DNA from: Taeniopygia guttata
Lineage: Eukaryota > Chordata > Aves > Passeriformes > Estrildidae
Reading direction: 5' to 3'
DNA: 64,000 nt
Assembly: GCF_048771995.1 (NCBI RefSeq)
Contig: NC_133050.1
Coordinates: 7,240,501 to 7,304,500, forward strand
Shown: in pieces, positions 43,986-55,074 of the stretch
Position numbering within the stretch: the stretch's first letter is position 1
How the letters are laid out: each line of letters starts with the position of its first letter
Position numbers and translations under genes: made by a program
The notes under the pieces: model-generated
Told to the model about the DNA's origin: nothing
The model's input: only the letters and a program-made list of their open reading frames with translations
Databases searched by the model: none

Positions 43986-44599
43986 ATTTCCCATGTTCTT
44001 AGCACAACCAAGGTGCAAACCCCAATTCTAAGGGCACAGGGAATAAAAATCCAAGATGATGCTACGAAAGCATCATATCCTTTAAAAACATGGAGGTTCC
44101 AGCTCGCTCAGGGCAGGGATTTAAATCCCCCCCCCAGTGCTGGATGCTACAGACACACTCTGGGTTCCAACCCCCGTGCTCTGCAGATCGATTTATTAAT
44201 TTAATTTATAATTAGCTGCAAATCGAACGGGTGGATGACGGCCGGGATGCGCTTATTCTATAATACCCTGAAAAAAACGATTTATGAGAGGATTTACATA
44301 CAGCAACTGAGACAACAGAAAGCCTCATTGCTGCTTGAAGCTGATTGTAATAATTTTGTTTTAATGTACAGCAGCTTCTTCAATTTGAAGTGGTTTTTAA
44401 AGCGTTTTTCTTCCTGAGGATAAAAAAAAAACAAAACAAAAACCGCTCCGCCTCCCTCAGGCCCGGCTCCGGAGGAAAAGCCCCGACCCTGAGGGGCTCC
44501 CCCGGGCTATGAGGGGACCCTGAGGGGGCCATGGGGGGAACCGCGGCCCTCAGGAGCGGCCCCCGGCGCCCCGCCCCCGCGCAGCCGGGCCGGTCACTC

Positions 44600-44830
44600 A
44601 CCGAAGCACACGGTCGCCAGGTCTCCGGTGGCTCGGCCAGCAGGCGGGCGGGCGAGTGAATGCGGGGCCGGTGCGGGGCCGGTGCGGGGCCGGTGTGGGG
44701 CCGGCGCGGGCCGGGGCTGGCGCTGAGCTCCGCCCGCCGCCGCCGCCGCTTCTCCCTCAGCCGCCCGCGACAAAATGGCGGCGGCGCCGCTCCCGCCCCC
44801 GCCGAAATGGCGGCCGCGCTCCCGGCCACG
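44600..44830 (-). promoter_or_regulatory. CHTOP: CHTOP CpG promoter and noncoding first exon
   Basis: A donor (TTCG|GTGAGT on the minus strand, exon end 44602) marks a noncoding exon. Upstream lie two ATGGCGGC words inside AAAATGGCGGCGGCG (44774-44788) and AAATGGCGGC (44805-44814), typical YY1-type sites on the plus strand. It is rich in CpG and has no TATA box. Placed by structure and inference. Confidence 0.6.
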
Positions 44831-44955
44831 CCCACCGCCGCGCGAGCCCCCCCGGGCCGGGCGGTGATTGGTGGAGCCGCGGAGGGGGGCGGGGAAAGGG
44901 GCGGGGCGGAGGGAGAGGCGGAAACGGTCTGGCGGGAGCCGGGGTGGAGTCCCTG

Positions 44956-44963
44956 TGACGTCA
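44956..44963. promoter_or_regulatory. full palindromic CRE, TGACGTCA
   Basis: A perfect cAMP-response element lies about 130-150 bp upstream of the CHTOP first-exon region and just before the 12-bp array at 44985-45270. Confidence 0.55.
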
Positions 44964-44984
44964 TAGAAAGCGGTGTCGTCATGG

Positions 44985-45270
44985 AAACGTCGTGGAACCG
45001 TCATGGAACCGTCATGGAACCGGCATGGAACCGGCATGGAACCGTCATGGAACCGGCATGGAACCGTCATGGAACCGTCATGGAACCGTCAGGGAACCGT
45101 CAGGGAACCGGCATGGAACCGTCATGGAACCGGCATGGAACCGTCATGGAACCGGCATGGAACCGGCATGGAACCGTCAGGGGACCGTCATGGAACCGTC
45201 ATGGAACCGTCAGGGAACCGTCATGGAACCGTCATGGAACCGTCATGGAACCGTCAGGGAACCGTGGGAC
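44985..45270. repeat. 12-bp minisatellite GGAACCGTCATG
   Basis: About 23 units. Variants are CCGTCATG, CCGGCATG and CCGTCAGG. Many contain the CRE half-site word CGTCA. Confidence 0.95.
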
Positions 45271-45369
45271 GAGGGAGTCGGGGGGTCAAGGAACCGTGGA
45301 GTCATGGAGCTGTGGCAGTGCTGGGATCCCCGCGTCCCACGGAATTGTGTCAGCTTTATCAGCTCCATG

Positions 45370-45560
45370 GAATCTTAGAATTATGGAATCACACAATGCT
45401 CAATCGTGGAATGATATAGGATCCAGGCGTTAGGGAGTTGTGGAGTTGGAAGGGGGCTGTAAGGACCGTGGAGTCCCCTGCCCATGACACTCCCGGTGTC
45501 CCACCGTGTCCCTGGGGGCACTGCCCAGCTGCTCCTTGACCCTTTCCGTGCCCCTTTCCC
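45370..45560 (-). mobile_element. CR1-like fragment
   Basis: TTAGAATTATGGAATCACAC, AATGATATAGG, GAGTTGGAAGGGGGCTGTAA and CCCCTGCCCATGACACTC follow antisense CR1 order. Low identity. Confidence 0.5.
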
Positions 45561-46053
45561 GATGTCCATCCCACCCGGGCAGGGCCGATCCCAAGTGGGG
45601 ATGGCGGGCGGATGATGGCGCTGGCGGCCCTGGTGGGGCCCTTGGCCACCGTCCCATCCCAGTGGGCCGGGAGATCCCAACCGGTTCCTCCAGCGCCGCG
45701 GGCGCGGTGCCGGCGCCTCCGGAGCCACCTGCAGCGAGTCCCGGCCTGTCACCCCCTTCCCAAATCCCCGTGCTCCCGCGTCCCACACCCCGACACCGGC
45801 CGGGATCCCCCGCCCTGGGGTCACCCTGCCCCGGGCAGTCGGGGTGGGTCCCAGGGTGGATCCCGGGGTGGATCCCAGGTGGATCCCAGGGTGGATCCCA
45901 GGGTGGAGCCAGGCCTGTCTCCAGGCACTTGGGGTGACCCAGGGTGGCCTTTCCCTGTGACCCCGGAGTGGGATATTCCCAGGGGGAGGGGGCAGGAATC
46001 CCGAGCAGGAATGAAGGAAGGAGCTGAGGACACACCTCGGGCAGGCTCGTGCC

Positions 46054-46059
46054 TTTATT
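46054..46059 (-). terminator. S100A1: S100A1 poly(A) signal AATAAA
   Basis: TTTATT on the plus strand lies about 110 nt past the S100A1 stop. Confidence 0.7.
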
Positions 46060-46169
46060 GTGCAGCTGGATCCCAGCGGGATCCCCTGGGAATGCTGAGG
46101 GGGTGAGCCGGGGGGTGGCGGGGGCCTCTGGATTTTGGGAGCCCACGTCCTGCTGCGGCAGGAGGGGGG

Positions 46170-46552
46170 TCAGGCGTTCTCCCAGAAGAAGTTGTTGCAG
46201 GCCACGGTCAGGGCGGCCACCAGGACCACAAATTCCTGGAAATCCACCTCCCCGTCGCCGTTCTCATCCAGGTCCTGCATGATCTTCTCCACGGCCCCCG
46301 CGTCCTTCTGGGTCTGGGGGGACACAGGGTGAGCCCTGGGGCTGGGCAGCCGCTGTTCCCCCAGGGAACGGGGAGAGGGAGAGCCCCGCACCCCAAACTG
46401 GTCCCGGTTACCTCCAGGAAACATCCCAGCTCGCTCTGCAGCAGCTCCTTGAGCTCCTTCTTGCTCAGCTTGTACTTGTCCCCCTCCTTGCCCGAGTAGT
46501 GGTGGAACACATTGATCAGGGTCTCCATGGCCCCTTCCAGCTGCGATCCCAT
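46170..46552 (-). CDS. S100A1: S100A1
   Basis: Two coding exons, 46552-46412 and 46313-46170, encode 94 residues, the same length as human S100A1. The start [20 protein letters not shown] and end [15 protein letters not shown] are diagnostic. An N-terminal pseudo-EF-hand (about 19-32) is followed by a canonical EF-hand with [12 protein letters not shown] (Asp62-Glu73). Cys85 in the VACNNF helix is conserved. S100A1 is a dimeric calcium sensor in striated muscle that modulates ryanodine receptors and SERCA. The coding start follows a noncoding exon whose donor is near 46713, and a TTATTTAA element (46761-46770 region) could serve as the TATA box. Confidence 0.97.
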
Positions 46553-46759
46553 GGCTGCGGCTGCGGGACCCCAGCACGTCACCCACCGGCGCCCCTGTCT
46601 CGGTGCCACCCCCACATGTCACCCACCGCGGCCGCGGTGCCCCGGGCAGGACTGGGGGGGTTCCCCGGGGCTGGGCGGGGAGGTCTGGGGGGGACAGGGA
46701 CACCTGTGCTCACCTGAGCTCCCCGTGCTCCGAGTGCGCCCGCCCGGCCCGGCGGGGCC

Positions 46760-46770
46760 CGTTAAATAAG
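46760..46770 (-). promoter_or_regulatory. S100A1: S100A1 TATA-like element
   Basis: The minus strand reads CTTATTTAACG, about 50 nt before the presumed noncoding exon that ends at 46713. It is the only AT-rich element in that GC-rich stretch. Confidence 0.5.
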
Positions 46771-47439
46771 CTGCAAGCCCCCTCCCTCCGGGAGGATCCG
46801 ATACCGGGGCTGGGCAGCCCGGCTGGCACCGGCGGCCAGCCCCGCGGGGGCCGGGCGTGGGGGGCACAGCCCCGGCCTGGCCCCGGCTACACCCGCGGGC
46901 ACGAACGGGGTGACAGCCCCACCTCGGGGGGGATCCCCGTGCCACCCCCGAGCCACCCCCGGGATGCGGAAAAACCGGGCACGTCGGGAGGGCACCGGCA
47001 CGGGCACCGGCACCGGCACGGGCACCGGGGTCCCTCGCTGGGCTCAGTGCCCGGTGACCCCACGGGTGGCCACGCCGTGACCCCGCGGGGGCACCGCCGG
47101 CATCCCCCGTCTGTCAGCGCCGCGGGACCGGCCCCGCTCCCGGGCCTGATAAAGGGATCCGGTGTCCCCGGAGCGGCCGCGGGAGCCGGCGGGGCCCGGG
47201 GGGAGCGGCGGGGAGTATCGGGTGACTCCGCGGGCCCCCCGCGCGCTCAAAGGGCTCTTGTCCGCCTGAAAAGGCCCCACAATCCCCAGCCCGACGTTGC
47301 TGCAGCAACGCCTCGGCCAAGAAACCGGACTCCGAGTCGGCCCGGGGGATGCTGATAATCCCGCGGATCCCGTTACGGCACCGGATCCGCGCGGGATGGA
47401 GCCCGCAGCCTGCCCGGCTCCGGCATCCCCGGGGAGATC

Positions 47440-47895
47440 CGCCCCCGAATTCCCGATCCCCCGAATTCCTGATCCCCCGAATTCCTCAGTCCCCAAATTC
47501 CCGATCCCCCGAATTCCCGATCCCCCGAATTCCTCACCCCCCGAATTCCTCAGCCCCCGAATTCCTCAGCCCCCAAATTCCCGATCCCCCGAATTCCTGT
47601 TCCCCCGAATTCCTCAGCCCCCAAATTCCCGATCCCCCGAATTCCCGATCCCCCGAATTCCTCAGCCCCCGAATTCCCGATCCCCTGAATTCCCGATCCC
47701 CCGAATTCCTCAGCCCTCAAATTTTTCAGTCCCCAAATTCCCGATCCCTTGAATTCCTCAGCCCACAAATTCCTGATCCCCCAAGTTCCTCAGCCCCCAA
47801 ATTCTTCAGTCCCCAAATTCCTGATCCCCCAAATTCCCAATCCCCCAAATTCCTCAACCCCCAAGTGCTTCAGCCCCCAAATTCCTCATCCCCCC
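47440..47895. repeat. 15-30-bp minisatellite CCCCCGAATTCCCGAT / CCCCCGAATTCCTCAG
   Basis: About 30 units between S100A1 and S100A13. The units shift from CCCCGAATT to CCCCAAATT along the array. Confidence 0.92.
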
Positions 47896-47899
47896 TCTC

Positions 47900-48530
47900 T
47901 GGGACACCCCTCCCACCCAGGAGTTGGGACCCCCTCAAACAGGAGCTGCATTTTCAGCAGGGCCGGGTGGTGCCGGGCTCCTCATGCCGGGCTCCAGCCC
48001 TAATTTGGGGCTAATTACATCCTGCTGCCTCTGCTCCCACCTCCCGCACTTCCCGTCCCTGCGGCTGAGGACGGGCCCTGCCTGGGCACCCCAAAAGTGG
48101 CGGTGCTGTGGGGCCACCCCCTCCCCACTGCTCTGGCAATGGGGAAGCTGGGGGGGGGTCCCCGAGCAGAGGAGGGGTCCCAGCTGGAATTGCGAGTCCC
48201 AGAGAGGAGCAGCGATCCCAAAGGGCAGCTCGGGAGCTGCTTCCCAGCAGGACACGGCTCCATCCCGGGGGCTCCGGGAGGGGCCGGATCCCGAAATCCC
48301 GGGGGCCTGGGCATGGGGGCACCGGGAGGGGCCCGTGGCACTCACTCGCCGTGTCCCGGTTCCCCGAGCGGCGGGCAGGATTCCGGGAACGGCCGGGGGT
48401 GTCACCGGGCCAGCAGCTGCTCGTGACAGGGACGGGCATTGCCCAAAAATAACCCCGAGCCCGGTCCCTGCCAGGGGACGGAGGGGACAGGGCCAGCAGG
48501 ACTGCGGGCAGCGGCACGGCCGCGGGGTCC
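47900..48530. other. unique intergenic sequence
   Basis: GC-rich, mostly unique sequence between two minisatellites. I see no open reading frame with family similarity, no splice-consistent exon and no RNA gene. Confidence 0.5.
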
Positions 48531-48534
48531 GAGG

Positions 48535-48670
48535 GACAGCGGGACCCCCAAACCCTTCGGGACGGCGGGACCCCCAAACCCTCCGGGACAGCGGGACCCC
48601 CAAACCCTTCGGGACAGCAGGACCCCCAAACCCTTCGGGACAGCGGGACCCCCAAACCCTCTGGGACAGC
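48535..48670. repeat. 29-bp minisatellite GGACAGCGGGACCCCCAAAC
   Basis: Five units containing CCCTTCGGGACAGCGGGACC. Confidence 0.9.
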
Positions 48671-49204
48671 AGCCCCAGGGCGAACCCCAGCGCTGGGGGG
48701 TCCCGGGGGGTCCCGGGGGTCCCGGGGGTCCCTGCAGCCGGGGCAGAGCACGCCCAGCAGGGCTGGCACATTCCCAGGACGGGCTCGGGAAGCGGGAGCA
48801 GCGAGGGACATGCCAGGAGCTTTACACACAGCTCGGAACAGGTTCCTGCCACTGCGACTCCCCTGCTCCACTTTGACCCAGCTAAACCAGTCGCTCCAGT
48901 TCCCGGTGCTGGGCTGGGCCCATCTTGTCTCCCCATCCCATCGCGGGGCTCTGGAAGAGGCTTTGGGGAGGGAGGAGCTGCCGTGGCCGGGCTGGGGACA
49001 CCGCGGTGGCTCTGGGCACCTGCTGTGGCCCCACTGTCCCCTCCAGCGAGCCCCGATGGGGCCAGCAGGGGCCACTGCCGGGCTGGGCACCGTGCTGGCC
49101 GCGGTGACCATCCCTAGTGGGGCTCCCAGGCCAGACAGGCTGTGGAGAACCCCAGCACCAGGATGTGGAAGTGGACACCGACCCCCTGCACACGGTCACC
49201 CTGT

Positions 49205-49625
49205 CACACGGGGTCCCTTCCATATATGGCCCAAGTCCCTGTATGATCCCATTCCTGACCCTATATGACCCAAGTTCCTGCAGGGTCCCTGACCCTATAT
49301 GGCCCAAGTCTCTATGTGGTCCTGACCCTATATGGCCCAAGTTCCTGCAGGGTCCCTGACCCTATATGGCCCAAGTTCCTACATGGTCCCTGACCCTATA
49401 TGGCCCAAGTTCCTACAGGATCCCTGACCCTATATGGCCCAAGTTCCTGCAGGGTCCCTGTTCCTATATGGCCCAAGTCCCTATATGGTCCCTGACCCTA
49501 TATGGCCCAAGTTCCTGCAGGGTCCCTGACCCTATATGGCCCAAGTCCCTATATGGTCCCTGTCCCTATATGGCCCAAGTCCCTATATAGTCCCTGACCC
49601 TATATGGCCCCCACTGCTGTCCCTA
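49205..49625. repeat. about 35-bp minisatellite CCCTATATGGCCCAAGTTCC
   Basis: About twelve units of the form TGACCCTATATGGCCCAAG followed by TTCCTGCAGGGTCCC or TCCCTATATGGTCCC. The word CTATATGG comes close to a CArG box (CCWWWWWWGG), but the seen form has one mismatch. Confidence 0.92.
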
Positions 49626-50587
49626 CATGGCCTCAGTCCCTCCATGTCCCCTCCTGGCCATGCCGGGGTCCCGAGGCCGGGTCTGCACCCCGTGCCCGTG
49701 GGGCCGGTCCCGAGGGGGATCCGGGGCTGATTGAAGAACTGGGGGTGCCTTTCCCGTGTCCCCTCCCGCTGTGGGGCCGCGGCTGCACCTGCCCCTTCCT
49801 CAGCCGGTCCCAGCTCCCCGAATTCCAGGGCCGGGGAGTCACGGGCCCGCCTGGCTGCGGGGCCGGTGATTCACCCCAAACCGGTCCCGGTCCCTGCCGG
49901 GCCTGACTCAGCCGCCGCTTTCCCAAGAGGCCATCCCGGTGCCTGACGTGGGGCTCGGTGAACGTCCCAGCCCCGTCCCCCGGTCACCCCGGGGCCGGAT
50001 GGGGCTGCAGGAAGCCAATTCCTGCCCCGTGAGCTGGTGTGACATCTGCGGGGTGGGGACAGGGCCACCCCGCGCCCGCTGGAGCCTCCCCGTCCCTGAA
50101 ACCGGGGCCGGTGACGGTGACCCGGGGACCCCCCTGCCCTCGGTTCCCCAAATTCCTGTGTGCCGCCCCAGGGGGTGCTGGCTGCAGCCTTGCTGTTTGT
50201 CACAGGCTGGGGACATCGGGACAGCCCTGAGGCTGTGTCCGGGGTCCCCTCGGGGTCCCCGTGGGAAGGGGGGTGCCACCGGGAGCTGCTCGGTGTCCCC
50301 AGCCATGTTCGGAACAGCCACTGATTAAAGGGGAGCGCTCGGGCCGTTCCAACCCCCTAATTAATTGGGATTAATTAATTTTTACAGAGCCCACTATTAA
50401 TAGGGATGATGTCACGGGCGGCTGAGTCACAACTCTCACTCGGTGCGGGCCGAGCCGGGCCCTGGCTCGGTGACGCCGGGATGTGACAGGGATGTCACCG
50501 GAATGTCACCGGAGCTCTGGGGCCACCTCCTTGTCCCCAGCCCCGCAAGGAGGGAGCTGGGGGTGCCACCTGCACCCCCGGAACGGG

Positions 50588-50640
50588 GCTCAAAGTCTGG
50601 ATTCAATAATCTCGGAGGTCTTTTCCAACCCAAACCATCC
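50588..50640 (+). mobile_element. CR1 LINE 3' remnant
   Basis: AATAATCTCGGAGGTCTTTT then CCAACCCAAACCAT is the sense-strand CR1 end that precedes ATTCTATGA. Short and old. Confidence 0.5.
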
Positions 50641-50933
50641 CGGGGGTGTTTCCGTGCAAGGTCCCGGTGATGCTCCAGCCCCGGCGCGTTCTCTGCCCGC
50701 GGTCCCCTCCTGTCCCCACCGGAGGTGCCCGGGCCGAGGCCGCGGCGAGTTCAGGCCGAGCTTGGTGCTGTGCCCGGGCGGGGAGGGAGCAGGGGACGGA
50801 CGGACGGACGGACGGACGGACGGCGGCGCCCGGGCGGTGACTGCGCGTCCGTCCGGCCGCGCCAGGAAACCCAACACCGGCGCGGGGGGGACAAAGGCTG
50901 CGCTGTCCCCGCTGTCCCCTCCTGCGGCGCGGC

Positions 50934-50940
50934 TATAAAA
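50934..50940 (+). promoter_or_regulatory. S100A13: S100A13 TATA box TATAAAA
   Basis: A perfect TATA box followed by a short noncoding exon that ends at 51013 (donor GTAAGT at 51014). It lies upstream of the S100A13 coding exon, whose acceptor is at 51249. Confidence 0.75.
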
Positions 50941-51276
50941 CCTCCTGAGAACGCCCCAAACCTCCCGAACCCCTCGAACCCTCCCGGGGGCACCACCTGC
51001 CCGCAGCCAGGGGGTAAGTGGGGCATCGCTGCCCGCAGCTGGGGACCGCTGGTGTCCCGCTGGTGTCCCGCTGTGCCCTGCCCGTGTCCCCGCTCCGGGC
51101 TCGGGCGGCAGCGGCGTCATCACCGGTTCCCGCTGCCCCTTACCGAGGTCCCGGGGCTGAGCTGAGCCCTCGCTGGGCTGGGAGGGGGCGAGGGTCCCCC
51201 CTTGGGACACCCTCAGCCTCCGAGCCGCTCGGGGCTCCCGTCCCTGCAGCCCCGGGCTGGCGGCGGGGCCGGTGCC

Positions 51277-51745
51277 ATGGCCGAGCTGCCCGAGCCGAGC
51301 GAGCCGAGCGAGCTGACCGAGCTGACCGAGCTGGAGGCGGCCATCGAGCGCATCGTCACCGTGTTCATCACCTTCGCCGCCAAGGAGGGCAGGAAGGGGA
51401 CGCTGACGGCCGGAGAGTTCAAGGAACTGGTGCGGCTCCAGCTGCCCAACCTGATGAAGGTGAGGGGAGCAGCAGCAGCAGCGCGGGGTCCCCGGGGGTC
51501 CCCCCGAACCGCGGGGCTGCTCCCGGTGCCCCCGGGCTTTGCAGCCGTGCCCGTCCCGCTCTCCGGGGCCTGGCGAGCGGCCGAGCCTCCCTGGCGGGTG
51601 CTGCCCGCAGGACGTGCCCTCGCTGGAGGAGAAGATGAGCGAGCTGGACGTGAACAACGACGAGGAGCTGAGATTTGGGGAGTACTGGCGGCTGATCGGG
51701 GAGCTGGCCAAGGCCGTGCGCAGGGACAAAGCGGGCAAGAAGTGA
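51277..51745 (+). CDS. S100A13: S100A13
   Basis: Coding exons 51277-51459 and 51611-51745 encode 105 residues (human 98). GRKGTLTAGEFKELVRLQLP and DVPSLEEKMSELDVNNDEEL followed by RFGEYWRLIGELAKAV are characteristic. The C-terminus is basic (RRDKAGKK), as in the mammalian protein, where it supports FGF1 and IL-1alpha release. The second EF-hand is DVNNDEELRFGE (Asp74-Glu85). The N-terminus is longer than usual because of repeated SEPSEL/TELTEL units. It is the first of four tandem plus-strand S100 genes and is divergent from S100A1. Confidence 0.97.
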
Positions 51746-51780
51746 CGGGGCCGCTGCGGGAACTCGGCCGACGTGCGGCA

Positions 51781-51786
51781 AATAAA
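51781..51786 (+). terminator. S100A13: S100A13 poly(A) signal AATAAA
   Basis: AATAAA lies 35 nt after the stop codon, so the 3' UTR is very short. Confidence 0.8.
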
Positions 51787-52408
51787 AGAGGTTTCCCTGA
51801 GCCTGAGCATCGCTGCTGTTCTTGGTGGGGGGCTCCCGATTTGAGCCCCCATCTCCTCCTCCCCCGTGGTGGCCGTGCTGGGGCCGGCCCAGGCCCGCGG
51901 TGCCGGTTTGGGGTCACTCCGTGGCTCCGGGCACCCCGGGACGGACGGGGCCATGCCCAAATTGCCCTTGTTCTGGTCTGGCTTTTGGGGTGCCACCCTG
52001 CGCCCCACAAACACCTTCCTGCCGCGCTGGGGGGTGCGTGGGGGGCAGAGCCGTGGCTGTGGCCGGGGTGGGGCTCGGGAGATCCCCGGCAGCGATGCCG
52101 CGCTGGCCACGGTGGCCACCAGCTCCGTGGCATCAGTGCCCGTCCTCTGCAGGGTCTCGGGTGGCGGGGGGTGACACATCCAGCAGCGCATCCCGGCTGG
52201 GGAATGTCCCCGTTCCCAGGGCTCAGCTCCCGAATCCCGGCGCTGCTCTGGGTGAGCAGCCGGGCCCGGTGCCGTTCCCACGGCCCGCTCGCACCGGGAA
52301 CCGTCGGTGCGGCCGGGAAGGAGGCGTTTCCCGGCCCCACGCTGGCGCCGGGCCAGGCTCCCAAATGAGCCGCCTTGCACCACGGAGCTCCCACTCACAC
52401 CTCCCCGG

Positions 52409-52415
52409 TATAAAA
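52409..52415 (+). promoter_or_regulatory. S100A14: S100A14 TATA box TATAAAA
   Basis: TATAAAA is followed about 30 bp later by a short noncoding exon ending at 52462 (donor GTAAGT). The upstream 51790-52400 stretch is unique GC-rich sequence with no recognised gene. Confidence 0.75.
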
Positions 52416-52792
52416 CCCCGGCCCGCCGCAGCCCGCGCACACCCGGGACAGCCGTGCTGCAGGTAAGTGGCCCGGCCGCCCCACGGCACACGGGGGCTGC
52501 TCCCCCCGCGGGCCCTCCGCTCCCACGCTCGGCCCTGCCACGACTCGCGGGGACGCCGGGGACGTGTCCCGGCAGCTCCGGCGCCGCATCCCGGGGCTCC
52601 TTCCTCGCCCTCCGCTCGGGGATGAGGAGGAGTCCCGGCGCTGGAGGAGGGGAGGCTCCCCCCAAACCGAGAGCTGAGCTTGGCTGCCTTGTCCCGCCAG
52701 CACCCCCGGACCCCGCGGCAGAGGAGAGACCCCCGGAGAGAGACAGAGAGAGGGAGAGAGAGACCCCCGAGCGAGGAGCCGCGAGCAGCAGG

Positions 52793-54343
52793 ATGGGCCA
52801 GTGCAACTGCCGCAAGAAGCGCAAGGTGCGGCGGGGCACCGGGGACACCACCGCGGCACCGGGGACACCGCGGCACCGGGGACACGGCGGTACCGGGACC
52901 CCCGGCGGGTTTGGCAGCTCCGGGGGTCGGCAGCGCCGGGCACGGGTCCGCTTGGGAGCTCGGGGAAGCAGCAGCTCCGTGCGCCGCCGCGGATGGACCT
53001 CGGGGAGCCGCCCGCGCCCCTCGCAGCCTCTCCGAGGATGCCCCACGGCAGCGAAGCTCTGCTCTCCTCGGCTTCCAAACGGGACGCGCCCACCCCGCAG
53101 CGCTGGGCACCTGTGGAGGATTTGGGGGCCGGGCTGAGGCCCTGGAGGTTGCCAGGCTGTGCCCAGTGGGCATCACCGGCTGTGGCTGCGCGGCGTTCCG
53201 AGGGGAAGCCGCAGATTTGTGGGAATCACCGGCTTTTCCATTAAACGGAGCCGCACGAGCGGCCGGGAGTGCCGGGAGTCACCGGGAGTCACCGGGAGTG
53301 CCCGGGAGTCACCGGGAGCGGGGGTCGGGCTGCCCCGCGCCCCCCGCCCCGCCGGGCACGGGCTCTCGGGCTGGCAGAGGGGCTCCGGGAGCCCCGGGCC
53401 GGCGGGCACTGACTCACGCTGCCACCGCCACCCGTGCGGAGGAGAGGAAGAACCAGTCGGGACGGGCCCGCGCCGGGGGTGGCGACAGACGCCGGGGTGG
53501 CGGAGCCTGGCGGGCCCCGGGCGGGGACAGCGCGTCCGGGGGGGTGACAGCTCGGGGGGACGGGCGGTGGCAGCTGGAGGGGGTGCGACAGCTGGATGTG
53601 GGGCAAAACATCTGTACGGTCTCACATCTGGGCGCAGATGTGTGGGGACCGCGGGCAGGGGGGGCTCGCAGCTGGACGGGAGGTGTCACAGCTGGACGGG
53701 AGCTGTCACAGCTGGATGGGGAGGTGTCACAGCTGGACAGGAGGGTGCCTCAACATCTGCACAGACGGGCCAGCTGCTGACGAGGAGATTTATGCCGAGG
53801 TTGTGCAGGGATTAAATGTTGGCTCGGGGAGCGTCCCACCCTCTCGGGGATTGTCCTGTCCCCCCCGAGGGATGTCCCACCCCTCCCGGGAGCTGTCCCA
53901 CCCCTCCCGGGAGCTGTCCCACCCCTCCCGGGAGCCGTCCCACCCCTCCCGGAGCCCACTCGCCCCCTGTGCCCCCGCAGGACTGCCAGGAGCTGACGGA
54001 CGTGGAGCGGGCCATCGAGACCGTCATCAGCCAGTTCCACTGCTACGCCGTGAAGGGGCAGAAGGAGTACCTGACCCCCAACGAGATGCAGGAGCTGGTG
54101 GTGCAGAAGCTGCCGCACCTGGGCAAGGTGAGGGCAGAGCTCGGGGGTGGGCAGGAGGAGCTGGGGGGGCCCCGGCTGCTGGTGGGACCCCCCAGCCCCA
54201 TCACCCCGACCTTCTCTCCGCAGTGCGTGGGACCCCTGGAAGAGAAGATCGAATGCATGGGAGACCCTAACGAGGCCAAGCTGGAGTTCGGAGAGTACTG
54301 GGACATGATGGGGGACGCGGCCAAGGGCTGCCGGAGGAAGTAG
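52793..54343 (+). CDS. S100A14: S100A14
   Basis: Coding exons 52793-52825, 53981-54127 and 54224-54343 encode 99 residues (human 104). The first coding exon holds only MGQCNCRKKRK. Then come DVERAIETVISQFHCYAVKG, LTPNEMQELVVQKLPHL and LEEKIECMGDPNEAKLEFGE. As in mammalian S100A14 the second EF-hand loop lacks several calcium ligands (MGDPNEAKLEFG), so calcium binding should be weak. The start MGQC with basic residues suggests N-myristoylation plus palmitoylation and membrane attachment (inferred). The acceptor for the start exon is at 52700. An array of CCCACCCCTCCCGGGAGCTGT (53860-53960) abuts the second acceptor. Confidence 0.95.
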
Positions 54344-54926
54344 AGGGCGGTGGGGGACGGGAAGGCGCCCGAGGCCTCAGCTCAGCTCCTGGAAACGCGA
54401 GAGGCCGCTGGGCCCGGGGATGCGCCTGGGAAAAGGCGGCCTCGCTGCTGCCGGAGGGTTCCCCGGCTCCATCCCTGCCCTCCTCGGCCCCATCCCTGCC
54501 CTCCCCGGCTCCATCCCTGCCCTCCTCGGCGCTCCTTCCCGTCAGGACCGCTCCCCCCCGGCTCTGCCCCGTGCCCGGCGCGGGGGGCACGGTGGGTTCC
54601 TGGCCCCGGGGCCGCCTCTCTCCCCGGGCCCCCGAAACCCTCCGGGTGCGGCTCCCCCAGCCCCGGGGCATCGCAGCGAGAGACCCCCAGCTCCTTTCCC
54701 CCCGGCTGTGGGGCTCGGCCCCCCATGCCCCGTGCCCCGCCACCCCACGGCACCCCCGGGGCACCCCGGGATCACCGTGGCCGCGGCCCGGGAGCCTCCC
54801 CCGCCGTTCCCCCCGGTTTTTGGGGGGCTGCTCCGGGCCGTGCTGCCCTCCCGGTGCTCCCCACCCCCGGGATTCCGGCCGGGTCGGGGTCAGCTTGGGC
54901 CGCTCGCAACCATTTTTGTATAAATT

Positions 54927-54932
54927 AATAAA
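54927..54932 (+). terminator. S100A14: S100A14 poly(A) signal AATAAA
   Basis: AATAAA lies about 585 nt past the stop, followed by an A-rich stretch. Confidence 0.7.
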
Positions 54933-55074
54933 GGAAAACACTGGGAAAAAAAAGAAAAAAAAAAACAAAACAAACCTGGATTGGGTGACTTTGTTTGTCT
55001 TTGAGGGGAGAGGGGGAGTGGGGGGAAGGGGGGGCTACAGCGACTGTGGGTTGGGGTGATCGCTTTGGGGTGTG

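Noticed and set aside
49205-49625. CTATATGG units as an array of serum-response CArG boxes
   Set aside because: CArG needs CC(A/T)6GG. The seen words have CTATATGG or CCTATATGG with one base off, so I would not call SRF sites.
50590-53046. Minus-strand open frame of about 820 codons opposite S100A13 and S100A14
   Set aside because: It is antisense to well-supported S100 exons in GC-rich DNA where stops are rare. It has no recognisable domain and no matching splice structure.
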